Translations under genes and position numbers: made by a program
NCBI GenBank assembly: GCA_017882025.1
Contig: JADGQG010000072.1
Coordinates: 1-9,079, forward strand
From: Chloroflexota bacterium
GTDB lineage: Bacteria; Chloroflexota; Limnocylindria; Limnocylindrales; CSP1-4
Direction: 5' to 3'
Length of the DNA stretch: 9,079 bases
Notes under the pieces: model-generated
Told to the model about the DNA's origin: nothing
The model's input: only the letters and a program-made list of their open reading frames with translations
Databases searched by the model: none
Part shown: in pieces, positions 1 through 6,098 of the stretch
How the letters are laid out: the number at the start of each line of letters is the position of its first letter
Position numbering within the stretch: the stretch's first letter is position 1

Positions 1-2
1 TC

Positions 3-59
3 GACGCGGTGCTGCGGCGAGCACGCGAGCTGGCGGCTTCGAGGGGCAGCGTCGAGTAG
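3..59 (+). CDS. C-terminal end of an upstream gene (partial)
   Basis: From position 3 one forward frame stays open for 18 codons and ends at TAG 57-59; it reads DAVLRRARELAASRGSVE. The peptide looks like an amphipathic helix rich in Ala, Arg and Glu, common at bacterial protein C-termini, but it is too short to assign a function. The stop lies 11 nt before the MOSC start and its TAG forms the first three bases of the presumed -10 element of that gene. Whether this is really the coding frame cannot be proved from 57 bases, since other frames are also open here. Confidence 0.4.
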   Translation, partial: DAVLRRARELAASRGSVE

Positions 60-62
60 GCT
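57..62 (+). promoter_or_regulatory. Candidate -10 element (TAGGCT) of MOSC gene, leaderless type
   Basis: TAGGCT fits TANNNT and ends 8 nt before the ATG at 71, so the predicted transcript would start at or next to the start codon. No Shine-Dalgarno is present. It is the weakest of five such elements in the window and has no obvious -35. Confidence 0.4.
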
Positions 63-70
63 TCCCGGCC

Positions 71-571
71 ATGAGCAGCACCGTCCCCGGCCGCACAGGC
101 CGCGTTCACCAGGTCAACGTTTCCTCGGGCGGCGTGCCGAAGCTGCCGGTACTCGGCACCCAGGTCCGGCGGCTTGGTCTCGACGGCGACGGTCACGCCG
201 AGCCCGAGCCCGTTCACGGCGGCGAGCTGCAGGCCGTCTCGATCTACTGCGTCGAGGCGCTCGCGCGAGTCGCGGCGGACGGCCACTGCGCGTTCCCCGG
301 CGCTTACGGCGAGAACCTGACGCTCGAGGGGCTCGACTGGCCGGCGCTCGGCCCGGGCGACCGCCTCGCGATCGGTGACGGCGGGCTCCTCCTCGAGCTC
401 ACGAAGCACACGGCTCCATGCCAGACCATCGCCCACTGGTTCGTGGATCGGCAGATCGCGCGGATCAGCCCGAAGATCCACCCGGAGGACGCGCGCTGGT
501 ACGCGCGGGTGATCGTCGAGGGTCCGGTCGCGGCGGGCGACGCGGTCGAGGTGCTCCCCGCCTCCGGGTGA
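71..571 (+). CDS. MOSC domain-containing protein
   Basis: A 166-residue cytosolic protein that is essentially one MOSC (molybdenum cofactor sulfurase C-terminal) domain. MOSC proteins bind or transfer sulfur via a conserved Cys and are linked to Moco-dependent N-hydroxylated-base reduction (YiiM/mARC-like) or Moco sulfuration. Visible hallmarks are the HGG segment at residues 49-51, GENLT at 80-84, the GPGDRL turn at 94-99, and the conserved Cys117 in PCQTI, the expected position of the family's key cysteine. No mARC N-terminal beta-barrel or Fe-S domain is fused, so it is a stand-alone form with unknown substrate. The ATG at 71 has a TANNNT hexamer 8 nt upstream. It converges with the VOC gene, and no molybdopterin genes are in view. 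The family call is firm; the exact reaction is not known. Confidence 0.93.
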   Translation: MSSTVPGRTGRVHQVNVSSGGVPKLPVLGTQVRRLGLDGDGHAEPEPVHGGELQAVSIYCVEALARVAADGHCAFPGAYGENLTLEGLDWPALGPGDRLAIGDGGLLLELTKHTAPCQTIAHWFVDRQIARISPKIHPEDARWYARVIVEGPVAAGDAVEVLPASG

Positions 572-583
572 CGCGGCGACCAC

Positions 584-632
584 GGCGGGCGACCCTGCGC
601 CCACGGGCGGGCGACCCTGCGCCCACGGGCGG
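584..632. repeat. 22-bp tandem repeat, 2.2 copies, between convergent genes
   Basis: Bases 584-632 repeat perfectly with a 22-bp period (base i equals base i+22 throughout 584-610). Each unit contains GGGCG-ACCCTG-CGCCC (587-602 and 609-624), a 5-bp stem with a 6-nt loop, so the repeat makes two tandem hairpins on either strand. It fills most of the 72 bp between the stops of the MOSC and VOC genes. A bidirectional transcription-end role is possible, but there is no T-tract. Confidence 0.85.
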
Positions 633-643
633 CCGCCGCGACC

Positions 644-1450
644 TCAGAGTCGCGCGAACCGGACCCCGAAGAGATCGACGAGCAGGCGCTCGCCGGCCGT
701 CGCCCGGAGGCCCACACGCGCGGTCGGATCGCTGGCCGTGGGCCCCGGCCCCGGCGACGACCCCGACCTCGGCCCCGGCCTCGACGACACGAGCCGGATC
801 GACTGGTCGCCCAGGCGCGCCTCCTGGTCACCCGGTTCGACGCCCGGCGCGGGGCGAAACGCCATCCCGACCGTTCGCGCGAAATCCGCGGCGACCTCGG
901 CGGGGTGCGCCACGGCCAGCTCCAGGCCCACGACCCGCGCCTGCCCGCCGAACGGGTGCACGAACGCAGCTCGTGCCCGGCGGGCCTCGTCGCCCCACTC
1001 GGGGCCGGCCAGCTCGTGCTCGATCAGGAACGGCGGCCGGTCGGCGGCGAGCGGCGCGGCCGCGGCCACGTGCCAGCGAATCACGCCGCCGTCCTGGCGA
1101 ATCCGCTCACCGGGCAGCGCGTCGCCGATCGCGGAGCCTGCCGCCCGCAGCGCCGCGACCTCGCGACGTGCGCCGTCCGTGGCGATCGCCCACGTCACGA
1201 GGCCGGACGCCCCGGCATCGAGGGCAGCCAGCGCCGCAGCCCCGATCGGGTGCGCCAACGCGAGGGCCCGGTCCCAGATGCCGATGAGCTCGAGATACGT
1301 GTCACCCAGGAAGATGAGCCGGTTGAACGTGCCGGCCTGTGCGTGGCGGCCGCCGCCGGTCGCGGCGATGCCGAGCGCCGCCTCGAGGTCCGCCGCGGCC
1401 GCGTCCGGGTCCGGCACGGCGATGACGAGATGGTCGATCCCCAGCAGCAT
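644..1450 (-). CDS. VOC-family glyoxalase-like domain protein
   Basis: A 268-residue soluble protein of the vicinal oxygen chelate superfamily, most like the glyoxalase-like (Glyoxalase_3) group. The N-terminal module starts GIDHLVIAVPDPDAA with the typical metal-ligand His7, then GGRHAQAGTFNRLIFLGD at 33-50 and YLELIGI at 52-58, where Glu54 is the usual second ligand. A second, weaker beta-alpha-beta module begins near residue 171 (ARVVGLELAVAHPAEVAADF), as expected for the two-module fold, and a Gly/Pro/Ser-rich linker lies at about 224-243. VOC proteins include dioxygenases, glyoxalases and resistance proteins; the substrate cannot be read from sequence. The minus-strand ATG at 1450-1448 has TACGCT 6 nt upstream. 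It is divergent from VKOR and convergent with MOSC. Confidence 0.88.
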   Translation of the reverse strand: MLLGIDHLVIAVPDPDAAAADLEAALGIAATGGGRHAQAGTFNRLIFLGDTYLELIGIWDRALALAHPIGAAALAALDAGASGLVTWAIATDGARREVAALRAAGSAIGDALPGERIRQDGGVIRWHVAAAAPLAADRPPFLIEHELAGPEWGDEARRARAAFVHPFGGQARVVGLELAVAHPAEVAADFARTVGMAFRPAPGVEPGDQEARLGDQSIRLVSSRPGPRSGSSPGPGPTASDPTARVGLRATAGERLLVDLFGVRFARL

Positions 1451-1456
1451 GCCGGC

Positions 1457-1462
1457 AGCGTA
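1457..1462 (-). promoter_or_regulatory. Candidate -10 element (TACGCT) of VOC gene, leaderless type
   Basis: On the minus strand TACGCT lies 6 nt before the ATG of the VOC gene, with no Shine-Dalgarno between. It matches the TACGNT seen before the HNH and glycosyltransferase genes. The first copy of a 12-bp direct repeat abuts it. Confidence 0.55.
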
Positions 1463-1493
1463 CGCGGCCCGGGGTCACGCCACGCGGCCCGGG
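1462..1493. repeat. 12-bp direct repeat pair in divergent promoter region
   Basis: ACGCGGCCCGGG occurs at 1462-1473 and again at 1482-1493, offset by 20 bp (about two helical turns), inside the 62-bp space between the divergent VOC and VKOR starts. Copy 1 abuts the VOC -10 and copy 2 covers its expected -35 region. It could be a tandem operator; GC richness makes chance similarity more likely than usual. Confidence 0.5.
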
Positions 1494-1512
1494 AGCCCGT
1501 GCCCTTCGGCCC

Positions 1513-2007
1513 ATGACGAACCCGCTGCGCGGACGCCACCCTCGGAGGATGTTCGCGCGCCTCCGCCGGATCCACCCGGCACTCATCCTCGCCGCGCTCG
1601 ACCTGTTCGGGCTTGCGGTCGCCTCGTACCTCTCCATCGTCGAGCTCGGCGGCGGCGTCCCCGTCTGCGGTCCCATCAAGGGCTGCGAGACGGTGGCGAA
1701 CTCCCAGTACAGCCGGATCGGCGGCGTCCCGGTGGCGGTCTTCGGGGTCGGCCTCAGCCTGATCCTGCTCGTCGCGGCGCTGGGCTGGTGGAAGACCGGC
1801 GATCGACGCCTGCTCGCGACCCACTACGGGTTCAGCCTGGTCGGCGTGACCTTCGAAGCCTACTTCACGTACCTGCAGGTCTTCGTGATCGACGCGATCT
1901 GCGTCTGGTGCGCGTCGTACGGGATCAGCCTGGTCCTGCGATTCCTCATCGCGCTCGTCGTCTGGATGCGCCGCGACCGAATGACTGCCCAGGCCGCCGG
2001 CTGGTAA
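1513..2007 (+). CDS. Vitamin K epoxide reductase (VKOR) family membrane protein
   Basis: A 164-residue integral membrane protein of the VKOR family, which reoxidises a periplasmic/extracytoplasmic thiol partner and passes electrons to quinone (the DsbB-like job in bacteria lacking DsbB). Four hydrophobic helices are visible at about 22-42, 70-92, 104-124 and 127-152. The diagnostic residues are present: loop cysteines Cys52 and Cys58 (VCGPIKGC), the conserved Ser/Tyr region SQYS at 64-67, and the redox motif CVWC at 130-133 before the last helix. Unlike many bacterial homologues there is no fused thioredoxin domain, and no partner is encoded nearby. The start is uncertain: ATG 1513 lacks both a Shine-Dalgarno and a TANNNT box. 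ATG 1549 (Met13) has GGAGG directly against it, too close to be a normal RBS. Confidence 0.93.
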   Translation: MTNPLRGRHPRRMFARLRRIHPALILAALDLFGLAVASYLSIVELGGGVPVCGPIKGCETVANSQYSRIGGVPVAVFGVGLSLILLVAALGWWKTGDRRLLATHYGFSLVGVTFEAYFTYLQVFVIDAICVWCASYGISLVLRFLIALVVWMRRDRMTAQAAGW

Positions 2008-2087
2008 CGGCCGAGCGGAGGCTGCGTCGAGCCCGCGGACCGGCTGGCACGCACTGGCAGACCGGCTCGCCCGCCGCGCGCGCCTGC

Positions 2088-2093
2088 TACGAT
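2088..2093 (+). promoter_or_regulatory. -10 element (TACGAT) of the HNH-cca-TPR-galE operon
   Basis: TACGAT ends 8 nt before ATG 2102 in the 94-bp gap after the VKOR gene, with no Shine-Dalgarno, so a leaderless mRNA is expected. It probably drives the whole downstream cluster. I see no clear -35. Confidence 0.6.
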
Positions 2094-2101
2094 CGCGCCG
2101 C

Positions 2102-2617
2102 ATGGACGGCGTGGTGCTCGTACTGAACCAGAACTACGAGCCGCTGAACGTCTGCAACGTGCCGCGGGCATTCCGCCTGGTCTTCGGGTTCAAGGCGGAG
2201 GTCGTGGAGTACGACCACCAGACGTTCCACACGCCGCGCGCCGCGTACCGAGCGCCCTCGGTGATCCGCCTCCAGCACCAGGTCCGGCGGCCGCGCCCGC
2301 GGGTCAAGCTCAGCCGGCGCGAGGTCCTCGCGCGCGACCACCACACCTGCCAGTACTGCGGACGGCAGGGGACCGACCTCACGCTGGACCACGTCATCCC
2401 ACGACACCGGGGCGGCACCCACACCTGGGAGAACCTGGCGACCGCCTGCCGAGTGTGCAACCACCGCAAGGGCGGCCGTACCCTCGAGGAGGCACGCTTC
2501 CGCCTCCTGCGCGTGCCGTTCGAGCCTCGCAGTGACCTCTACTCGATCTTCACCCCATTCCTGGCGGACGTCCGGAACGAGCCGTGGCGCGACTACCTCT
2601 TCCTCGGGAAGAATTGA
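2102..2617 (+). CDS. HNH endonuclease family protein
   Basis: A 171-residue protein with a zinc-stabilised HNH (beta-beta-alpha metal) nuclease domain at about residues 75-125. The order is CQYCG (Cys83, Cys86), LTLDHVIP with the catalytic-type Asp96-His97, Asn111 in WENLATAC, then Cys116-x2-Cys119 followed by NHRKGG. The N-terminus VLVLNQNYEPLNVCNVPRA is shared by a widespread family of chromosomal HNH proteins found in Actinobacteria, Chloroflexi and cyanobacteria. The nuclease residues look intact, so DNA cleavage or nicking activity is plausible, but no physiological role is established that I can name. No methyltransferase, phage terminase or toxin module is next to it; it heads a housekeeping-type operon and its stop overlaps the next gene. 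Confidence 0.92.
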   Translation: MDGVVLVLNQNYEPLNVCNVPRAFRLVFGFKAEVVEYDHQTFHTPRAAYRAPSVIRLQHQVRRPRPRVKLSRREVLARDHHTCQYCGRQGTDLTLDHVIPRHRGGTHTWENLATACRVCNHRKGGRTLEEARFRLLRVPFEPRSDLYSIFTPFLADVRNEPWRDYLFLGKN

Positions 2618-4185
2618 CGAGCCCGCCCGAACCCGCGCCGGGGCCCGACAGCGGCGAGCCGGACCCGCCCGAACCCGCCGCGGAGCCCGCGCCAACGGCC
2701 GATCCAGCGCCGGGCCGCCGTGACCCAATCCCGGCCGGCGTCCGGGCGATCGCGGGCTCGCTCCGGAAGGCCGGGCACGAGGCGCATCTCGTTGGCGGCT
2801 GCGTCAGGGACCTTCTGCGCGGCGTGGAGCCCGCGGACTGGGACCTGGCCACGGACGCGCGTCCGGAGCAGCTCCTTGCGCTCTTCCCGGGCGCGCTCTA
2901 CGAGAACCGGTTCGGGACCGTCGCCATCCAGGTCGGGAAGGAGACCTACCAGGTCACCACGTACCGGCGCGACGGCGCGTACTCCGATCACCGCCGGCCG
3001 GACGCGGTGGTATTCGGCGATCGTCTCGACGACGACCTGGCCCGACGCGACTTCACGGTGAACGCGATGGCACTCGCGATCGGCGAAGAGGTCGGCACGG
3101 ACCTGGACGCAGAGCCGGCGGTCGACAGCGCGCGCCCCCTCACCCGTGCGGACGTTGCGAACCCGTCCGCCATCCACGACCCGTTCGGCGGCCGAGCCGA
3201 CCTGGTCGCCGGGATTCTCCGGGCGGTCGGCGATCCCGCCACCCGGTTCCGCGAGGATTCCCTGCGCATGTTGCGCGCCGTTCGGTTCGCGGCGACGCTC
3301 GGCTTCGCGGTGGAGCCCCGCACGCTCGCCGCGATCGAGGTGGACGCGTCGCTGGCGCGCTCCCTCTCTGGGGAGCGGGTGCTCGCGGAGCTGCTCACGC
3401 TGCTGGCGGCCCCCGTGCCCTCCGAGGGGCTGCGGCTTGCGCAGGAGACCGGCCTCCTGGCTGCGATCGCCCCGGAGCTGGCACGCCAGCGCGGCGTTCC
3501 CCAGGGCAAGGTGCCCGGCGAGGACCTCTGGGACCACACCTGCCGGACCGTCGACGCCGCGCCCCGGCCCGCCCCCGACGAGCCGCCGCTGCTCCGCCTG
3601 GCGGCGCTGCTCCATGACGTCGGCAAGCCGGCGACCTTTGCGGACGGCCACTTCGTGGGCCACGACGCGGTCGGTGCGTCGCTCACCGAGGCCTGGCTCA
3701 CCCAGCTCCACGCTCCGCGCTCCCTGGTCGCGGGCACCGCGAACCTGGTTCGCCACCACATGTTCGCCTATGACGCGAGCTGGACGGATGCGGCCGTGCG
3801 CCGATTCATTCGTCGCTGCGGCGCATCGGCGATCCAGGACCTCCTGGACCTCCGGGCGGCCGACAACGTCGGGAGCGGGCTCTCGCCGGACGTAGACGGC
3901 CTGGATTCACTGCGGGTGCGCTGCCGCGAGCAGCTGGACGCACGCGTCGCGCTGGACCTTTCCGGCCTCGCGATCAACGGGGATGACGTGATGAAGGCCC
4001 TCGAGATCCCGGCCGGGCCCGCGCTGGGCCAGCTCCTCGATCGCCTCCTGGAGATGGTGGTGGTCGACCCGATGCTGAACGACCGTTCGCGCCTGCTTAC
4101 CCTCGCGCGGGACCTGGCCGCCGCTGACGGGGCGACGACCGGACCCGCCGACCCCAGCTCGAATACCGGGACCGAACCGACGTGA
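2614..4185 (+). CDS. cca: CCA tRNA nucleotidyltransferase (class II, HD domain)
   Basis: Adds or repairs the 3' CCA of tRNAs in the cytosol (523 residues from TTG). Numbering from the alternative GTG 2584, the head domain shows LVGGCVRDLLRG (69-80), the metal-binding DWD (85-87), RRDFTVNAMA (154-163), the DPFGGRADL turn (199-207) and the nucleotide-template motif EDxxR (224-228). An HD phosphohydrolase domain follows, with LLHDVGKPATF (342-352) and a second HD at 360-361. Poly(A) polymerases share this architecture, so that is the main alternative. Preferred start TTG 2614 overlaps the HNH stop by 4 nt (TTGA); GTG 2584 overlaps by 34 nt. Unusual are a Pro/Glu-rich N-terminal tail (about 13-50) and an acidic insertion near 168-195 before DPFGG. 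Confidence 0.9.
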   Translation: MTSPPEPAPGPDSGEPDPPEPAAEPAPTADPAPGRRDPIPAGVRAIAGSLRKAGHEAHLVGGCVRDLLRGVEPADWDLATDARPEQLLALFPGALYENRFGTVAIQVGKETYQVTTYRRDGAYSDHRRPDAVVFGDRLDDDLARRDFTVNAMALAIGEEVGTDLDAEPAVDSARPLTRADVANPSAIHDPFGGRADLVAGILRAVGDPATRFREDSLRMLRAVRFAATLGFAVEPRTLAAIEVDASLARSLSGERVLAELLTLLAAPVPSEGLRLAQETGLLAAIAPELARQRGVPQGKVPGEDLWDHTCRTVDAAPRPAPDEPPLLRLAALLHDVGKPATFADGHFVGHDAVGASLTEAWLTQLHAPRSLVAGTANLVRHHMFAYDASWTDAAVRRFIRRCGASAIQDLLDLRAADNVGSGLSPDVDGLDSLRVRCREQLDARVALDLSGLAINGDDVMKALEIPAGPALGQLLDRLLEMVVVDPMLNDRSRLLTLARDLAAADGATTGPADPSSNTGTEPT

Positions 4186-4607
4186 TCGAGCAGCTCCTCC
4201 GGGCGGAGAATGCGCTCGCCCTCGGGCTCCTTGACCAGGCCGAGAAGATCTACGAGCAGACCCTGGCGCACGACCCGGCCAACTCGATCGCGCTGGTCGG
4301 ACTGTCCCGCGTCGCGCTCGAGCGTGGAGACGAACGCGCATCGCTGGGGTTCGCCCGGCGCGCCCTCTCGATCGACCCGGAGAACGGGCAGGCTGGCCGG
4401 ATGATCGATCGACTGGAGGAGGTCATCCACGAGCGCGGTGACGCGATCCCGCAGGAGGGCCCCTCGCCGACCACGCCGATGCCGGCGCTGCCGACCCCAC
4501 CTGCCGCGACGCCGCGGCCGGACGTCCAGCAATCGCCATTCGCCGCCCCACCCGAGGCCGCCCCGAAACGACGCGGCCTCCTGCGCCGGCTCACCGGGAG
4601 GTCCTGA
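4182..4607 (+). CDS. Small TPR protein with basic C-terminal tail
   Basis: A 141-residue protein starting at GTG 4182, which overlaps the cca stop by 4 nt (GTGA), so translational coupling is likely. The first 85 residues are helical and carry about two tetratricopeptide repeats: ENALALGLLDQAEKIYEQTL with AHDPANSIAL (about 9-38) and a second at about 39-72 ending ALSIDPENGQA. Residues 90-128 form a disordered Pro/Ala/Thr-rich linker, and the end (129-141) is strongly basic, KRRGLLRRLTGRS, which could bind RNA, DNA or acidic lipid. There is no signal peptide or membrane segment. TPRs mediate protein-protein contacts; the partner is unknown. Its place between cca and galE does not by itself explain its role. 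Confidence 0.82.
   Translation: MIEQLLRAENALALGLLDQAEKIYEQTLAHDPANSIALVGLSRVALERGDERASLGFARRALSIDPENGQAGRMIDRLEEVIHERGDAIPQEGPSPTTPMPALPTPPAATPRPDVQQSPFAAPPEAAPKRRGLLRRLTGRS
4596..4601 (+). promoter_or_regulatory. Shine-Dalgarno of galE-like gene (GGGAGG)
   Basis: GGGAGG lies 7 nt before ATG 4609, inside the last codons of the TPR gene. It fixes the epimerase start and contrasts with the leaderless-type starts of transcription-unit-leading genes. Confidence 0.75.
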
Positions 4608-4608
4608 G

Positions 4609-5607
4609 ATGCGCGTGCTCGTCACCGGCGGGGCCGGGTATGTCGGCTCCGTCTCGGTCGAGGCGCTCGTCGCCGCCGGCCACGACGTGCTGGTCCTCGA
4701 TGATCTCTCGAGGGGCCACCGCGACGCCCTCCCGGGTGGTGTGCGCCTCGTCGAAGGCAGCTACGGTGATCCCGCGATCGTCGGGCAGCTGCTGGCGAAC
4801 ACGCCCGTCGACGCCGTCCTCCACTGTGCGGCTCGCTCGCTCGTCGGCGAATCCGTCTCGGACCCGGCCCTGTACTACCGCGAGAACGTGGCCGGCGGGG
4901 TTGCCTTCCTGGAGGTGCTCCGCGAGGCAGGCGTGCGCCGCCTCGTCTTCAGCTCGACCGCCGCCGTCTACGGGACGCCGGCCAGCGTCCCGATTCGCGA
5001 GGATGCAGTCCTCGCGCCGATCAACCCGTACGGCGAGACGAAGCGAACGTTCGAGGGCGCCCTGCGCTGGTACGCCGCCGCCTACGGGCTGCGGAGCGTG
5101 AGCCTGCGCTACTTCAACGTCGCCGGCGCATCCGGGCGCAACGGCGAGGTCCACGCCCCGGAGACCCATCTCATCCCGAACGTCCTGGCCGCCGCCGAGG
5201 GACGCGCCGCGCTGACCGTCTTCGGGATCGACTACCCGACGCCGGACGGGACGTGCATCCGTGACTATCTTCACGTGGAGGATCTCGCCCGCGCCCACTT
5301 GCTGGCGCTGGAGGCAACCTCGCCGGGCGACCGCGTCGGGGTCGGGGCCGGGGCGCTTGCCATCAACCTCGGAAACGGCGGCGGCTTCAGCGTCCGAGAG
5401 GTCCTCGCGGCGGCCGAGACCGTGGTCGGCCGCCCCATTCCGCACGCCTTCGGGGAGCGTCGGGCGGGCGATCCGCCGGTTCTCGTGGCAGACGCCGGCC
5501 GCGCCGGCGAGATCCTGGGCTGGCGAGCTCAGCACCGCGACATCGTGGAGATCGTCGCGTCGGCATGGGCATGGCGGCAGGCCCACCCGGATGGCTACCG
5601 CGCCTGA
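4609..5607 (+). CDS. galE: UDP-glucose 4-epimerase (GalE-type, extended SDR)
   Basis: A 332-residue cytosolic NAD-dependent sugar-nucleotide epimerase, full length for GalE (usually about 330-340), converting UDP-glucose and UDP-galactose. It shows the Rossmann motif TGGAGYVGS (6-14), DDLSRGH (31-37) for NAD ribose binding, catalytic Ser/Thr in SSTAAVYG (115-122), and YGETK with Tyr141 and Lys145. YFNVAGA (168-174) and the GalE signature DYPTPDGTCIRDYLHVEDLARAH (208-230) follow. UDP-N-acetylglucosamine or UDP-arabinose epimerisation remains possible. The start is set by GGGAGG 7 nt upstream; only 1 nt separates it from the TPR stop, so it is the last gene of the 2102-5607 operon. A hairpin begins directly after the stop. 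Confidence 0.92.
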   Translation: MRVLVTGGAGYVGSVSVEALVAAGHDVLVLDDLSRGHRDALPGGVRLVEGSYGDPAIVGQLLANTPVDAVLHCAARSLVGESVSDPALYYRENVAGGVAFLEVLREAGVRRLVFSSTAAVYGTPASVPIREDAVLAPINPYGETKRTFEGALRWYAAAYGLRSVSLRYFNVAGASGRNGEVHAPETHLIPNVLAAAEGRAALTVFGIDYPTPDGTCIRDYLHVEDLARAHLLALEATSPGDRVGVGAGALAINLGNGGGFSVREVLAAAETVVGRPIPHAFGERRAGDPPVLVADAGRAGEILGWRAQHRDIVEIVASAWAWRQAHPDGYRA

Positions 5608-5608
5608 C

Positions 5609-5662
5609 GGCATCCGCCCGGTCGCGGCGCGGGGCCGGGGCCTCGGGGCGCCGACCGATGCC
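5609..5662 (+). terminator. GC-rich imperfect hairpin after galE
   Basis: Directly after the galE stop, GGCATC (5609-5614) and GGTC (5620-5623) pair with GACC (5653-5656) and GATGCC (5657-5662), leaving a 5-nt bulge. Inner arms GGCGC (5626-5630) and GCGCC (5648-5652) extend the stem. The position suits an operon end, but no T-run follows, so it may act with Rho, in 3'-end stabilisation, or not at all. Confidence 0.4.
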
Positions 5663-5817
5663 CTGCAACCGAATCGAAACGGAAGCGCGCCTCCGAGGGT
5701 ACTGACCGGCGCGCTCGGACGCGCGTACGTTCAGCCTCCCGGGATGCCGTCCCCCTGCGGCAGGTCAGCCGGCCTCGCCGCTGTCCCGCGGGCCACCGCC
5801 GAGCTGAGGACGAACCG
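5663..5817. other. Intergenic region upstream of the Cys-rich gene
   Basis: This is the rest of the 210-bp galE/Cys-rich gap. It holds a 7-bp inverted repeat, AGCGCGC (5684-5690) with GCGCGCT (5709-5715), and an alternative hairpin CGCGC-TCGGAC-GCGCG (5710-5725). A TACGTT hexamer at 5726-5731 could be a -10 giving a leader of about 80 nt, and there is a possible 25-codon upstream reading frame at 5744-5821. No tRNA-like cloverleaf was found. Confidence 0.4.
5806..5810 (+). promoter_or_regulatory. Shine-Dalgarno of Cys-rich gene (GAGGA)
   Basis: GAGGA sits 7 nt before ATG 5818, the same spacing as before galE and the Usp gene. It supports this small ORF as a translated gene. Confidence 0.6.
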
Positions 5818-6069
5818 ATGAACGCACTCGACCTGCAGGCCTCCATCTCGTCTCACGTTCGCGCGCCGCGGCAGGCTGCCGACGCGAGCCGCCTCCAGAC
5901 GGGCACCGTCGTCTGCGACGCCTGCGGCTGCCGCCTGACCACCCGCGAAAGCATCGACGACAGCGGGTTCGACGGCGACCGAACCTGGTGGCACTTCGCC
6001 GGCCACGCTGGTCGCGACGCACGCGGCTGCACCGTCGGCTGCGTGGAGATGGGCCACCGCCTCGCCTGA
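5818..6069 (+). CDS. Small Cys/His-rich protein, probable metal-binding, unrecognised
   Basis: An 83-residue protein I do not recognise. Residues 1-29 are unremarkable and polar. From residue 30 it is rich in possible metal ligands: VCDACGC gives Cys33, Cys36 and Cys38; WWHFAGHAGRD gives His59 and His63; and GCTVGCVEMGH gives Cys71, Cys75 and His80. CxxC plus CxxxC about 35 residues apart resembles a small zinc ribbon or treble-clef-like knuckle. The RES/DD segment and WWHF core suggest a folded unit rather than random sequence. No signal peptide or membrane helix is seen. A Shine-Dalgarno (GAGGA) lies 7 nt upstream. It is flanked on both sides by structured intergenic DNA and appears to be monocistronic. 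It might be a regulator or RNA/DNA-binding mini-protein; function is not assignable. Confidence 0.7.
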   Translation: MNALDLQASISSHVRAPRQAADASRLQTGTVVCDACGCRLTTRESIDDSGFDGDRTWWHFAGHAGRDARGCTVGCVEMGHRLA

Positions 6070-6098
6070 TCCCCTGCCGGGCGACGCCCGCTGCAAAT

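Noticed and set aside
584..632. Start of a CRISPR array
   Set aside because: Copies are directly tandem with no spacers, only 2.2 units, and no cas genes are present.
738..2126. Plus-strand frame of 462 codons spanning the VOC and VKOR genes
   Set aside because: Pro/Arg/Ala/Ser-rich composition with no domain; it overlaps two convincing genes in other frames.
2102..2617. HNH gene as evidence of a restriction system, homing element or prophage
   Set aside because: Neighbours are housekeeping genes in an operon; no methyltransferase, terminase, integrase or flanking repeats were seen.
2593..3759. Minus-strand open frames opposite cca (388 and 257 codons)
   Set aside because: Shadow frames of a gene with unambiguous plus-strand catalytic motifs.
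4591..5613. Minus-strand open frame (340 codons) opposite galE
   Set aside because: Mirrors galE codon bias; no motif or start-site signal.
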